Shown here: in pieces, positions 63,346 to 64,000 of the stretch | Position numbering within the stretch: position 1 is the stretch's first letter | How the letters are laid out: each line of letters starts with the position of its first letter | Source of the DNA: Leclercia sp. S52 | Lineage (GTDB): Bacteria; Pseudomonadota; Gammaproteobacteria; Enterobacterales; Enterobacteriaceae | Assembly (NCBI RefSeq): GCF_039727615.1 | Contig: NZ_CP152474.1 | Span: 558,001 to 622,000, forward strand | DNA: 64,000 nucleotides | Direction of reading: 5' to 3' | Notes under the pieces: model-generated | Told to the model about the DNA's origin: nothing | Database searches by the model: none | The model's input: the letters and a program-made list of their open reading frames with translations, nothing else | Position numbers and translations under genes: made by a program

Positions 63346-64000
63346 TTAAATTAACGTGCAAGCACTAATACTTTTCTGCGTTAATTCAAATACAACCTCT
63401 TTTTTTATACTGTAACTATAATGTGCAAAATCATAAATAGAAGGTATTTCGTTAACAAACTCAGGATCGATCAAAATCGAGTTAGGGTGAAAATGTTGAC
63501 CGGCGGCATGCTTAATGAAAGAATTACTTATATGCGCAATACCACGTTTTTTACAAACCCTAGCTACGTTTAATGAACCTGTGGCGTAATTAACTACAAA
63601 AAAAGTCAATCTCTTCAGCTACATTTATTTTTTCTTCTATTGTTGAGCCAATAAGATTAATTATTTCAACATCCCTATTGATCTTACTAATGATTTCATC
63701 AACAAGCTTCTGATCGGAAATAATCTCTTTTTTATCTAATTCGCTTTTGTTTAACGGTGATGTCCAACCATCAAATATTATTCTTAACTTTTTATTTTGA
63801 ATTTCTAGGTTATTAGTTATATAAGCTATAGCTTCAACCTGCTCAATCCATGCACGTTTTTGGCTAGTTATTCCGAACCAAAGAGTGAAGCTATTGTCAT
63901 TGTTAATATTTTTATTTGATTTAATTTGAGCTCGTAGATAATTATCTAAACATTCAATGTAATTTGCTTTTTTCTTTTCTTTGGCACCTACTCCGAAGTT
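63346..64000 (-). CDS. Capsule-locus protein of unknown family, partial (frameshifted as read)
   Basis: The C-terminal 218 or so residues of a gene that runs off the window. The reading from 64000 to about 63606 (KEKKKANYIECLDNYL, FTLWFGITSQKRAWIEQVEAIA, RIIFDGWTSPLNKSELDKKEIISDQKL) stops at an A8 run, 63598-63605. With one base fewer it continues FVVNYATGSLNVARVCKKRGIAHISNSFIKH and ends at 63346. It is AT-rich like the adjacent nonulosonate genes. No clear family; it may be a glycosyltransferase or lyso-type enzyme. Confidence 0.6.

Overview
The window is GC-rich chromosomal DNA from an Enterobacteriaceae member. I would guess Enterobacter, Lelliottia, Leclercia or a close relative. The evidence is the set of genes close to E. 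coli yjiR, yjiS, yjiN, yjiA-yjiX-btsT, roxA and sad, the many REP-type palindromes between genes, and the typical start sites. No rRNA, tRNA or CRISPR array is visible. Assignments rest on reading motifs by eye, with no database search.

Layout. (1) 1-10845: a divergent catabolic and sensory cluster. MFS exporter, DoxX and YtcJ-like amidohydrolase genes run leftward. A YcaC-like hydrolase, two XapX/DUF1427 membrane proteins, a lone receiver and a giant Ser/Thr-kinase/AAA/GAF/PAS/histidine-kinase protein run rightward. A FixJ-type regulator closes the cluster. The divergent promoter holds five exact 16-bp iterons. (2) 11089-14851: a PIN/HTH toxin-antitoxin pair, then a VOC protein, an MFS transporter and a 52-aa protein divergent from a DeoR regulator. 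(3) 15032-18274: a muramidase effector, a secreted putative immunity protein, a serine-recombinase remnant and an SH3-like protein. (4) 18469-31589: roxA, small proteins, an AraC regulator with a FoxA-like siderophore receptor, a 97-bp tandem BIME array, yjiR/yjiS, a second MocR regulator with a carboxymuconolactone decarboxylase-like gene, LysR with an aldehyde dehydrogenase, and a TacAT-type module. (5) 31709-48100: an ABM/ACT/ArsR operon, a LuxR-type islet, MarR-HlyD-DUF2955, yjiN, LysE/AraC, sad, a YfaZ-like protein, yjiA-yjiX-btsT and a WYL regulator. (6) 48305-64000: a leftward capsule locus. In transcription order it holds an unidentified gene, a CMP-sugar synthetase, an IMPase-like phosphatase, a NeuB-type synthase with an extra GT42-like N-terminal domain, a small protein, three glycosyltransferases, rmlB-D-A-C, kpsC and kpsS. 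It would make a rhamnose- and probably nonulosonate-containing polysaccharide exported by a Kps/ABC-type route.

Sequence quality. Ten genes are broken by single-base indels. Eight of these are one extra base in a homopolymer, seven of them G/C runs of 6-7 and one an A run of 8. Conserved genes such as yjiN are hit, so most are more likely base-calling errors than real mutations. I give each such gene as one joined feature and mark the break.

The most unusual items are the GT42-like/NeuB fusion with its phosphatase and cytidylyltransferase partners, and the iteron-controlled kinase/amidohydrolase/YcaC cluster.
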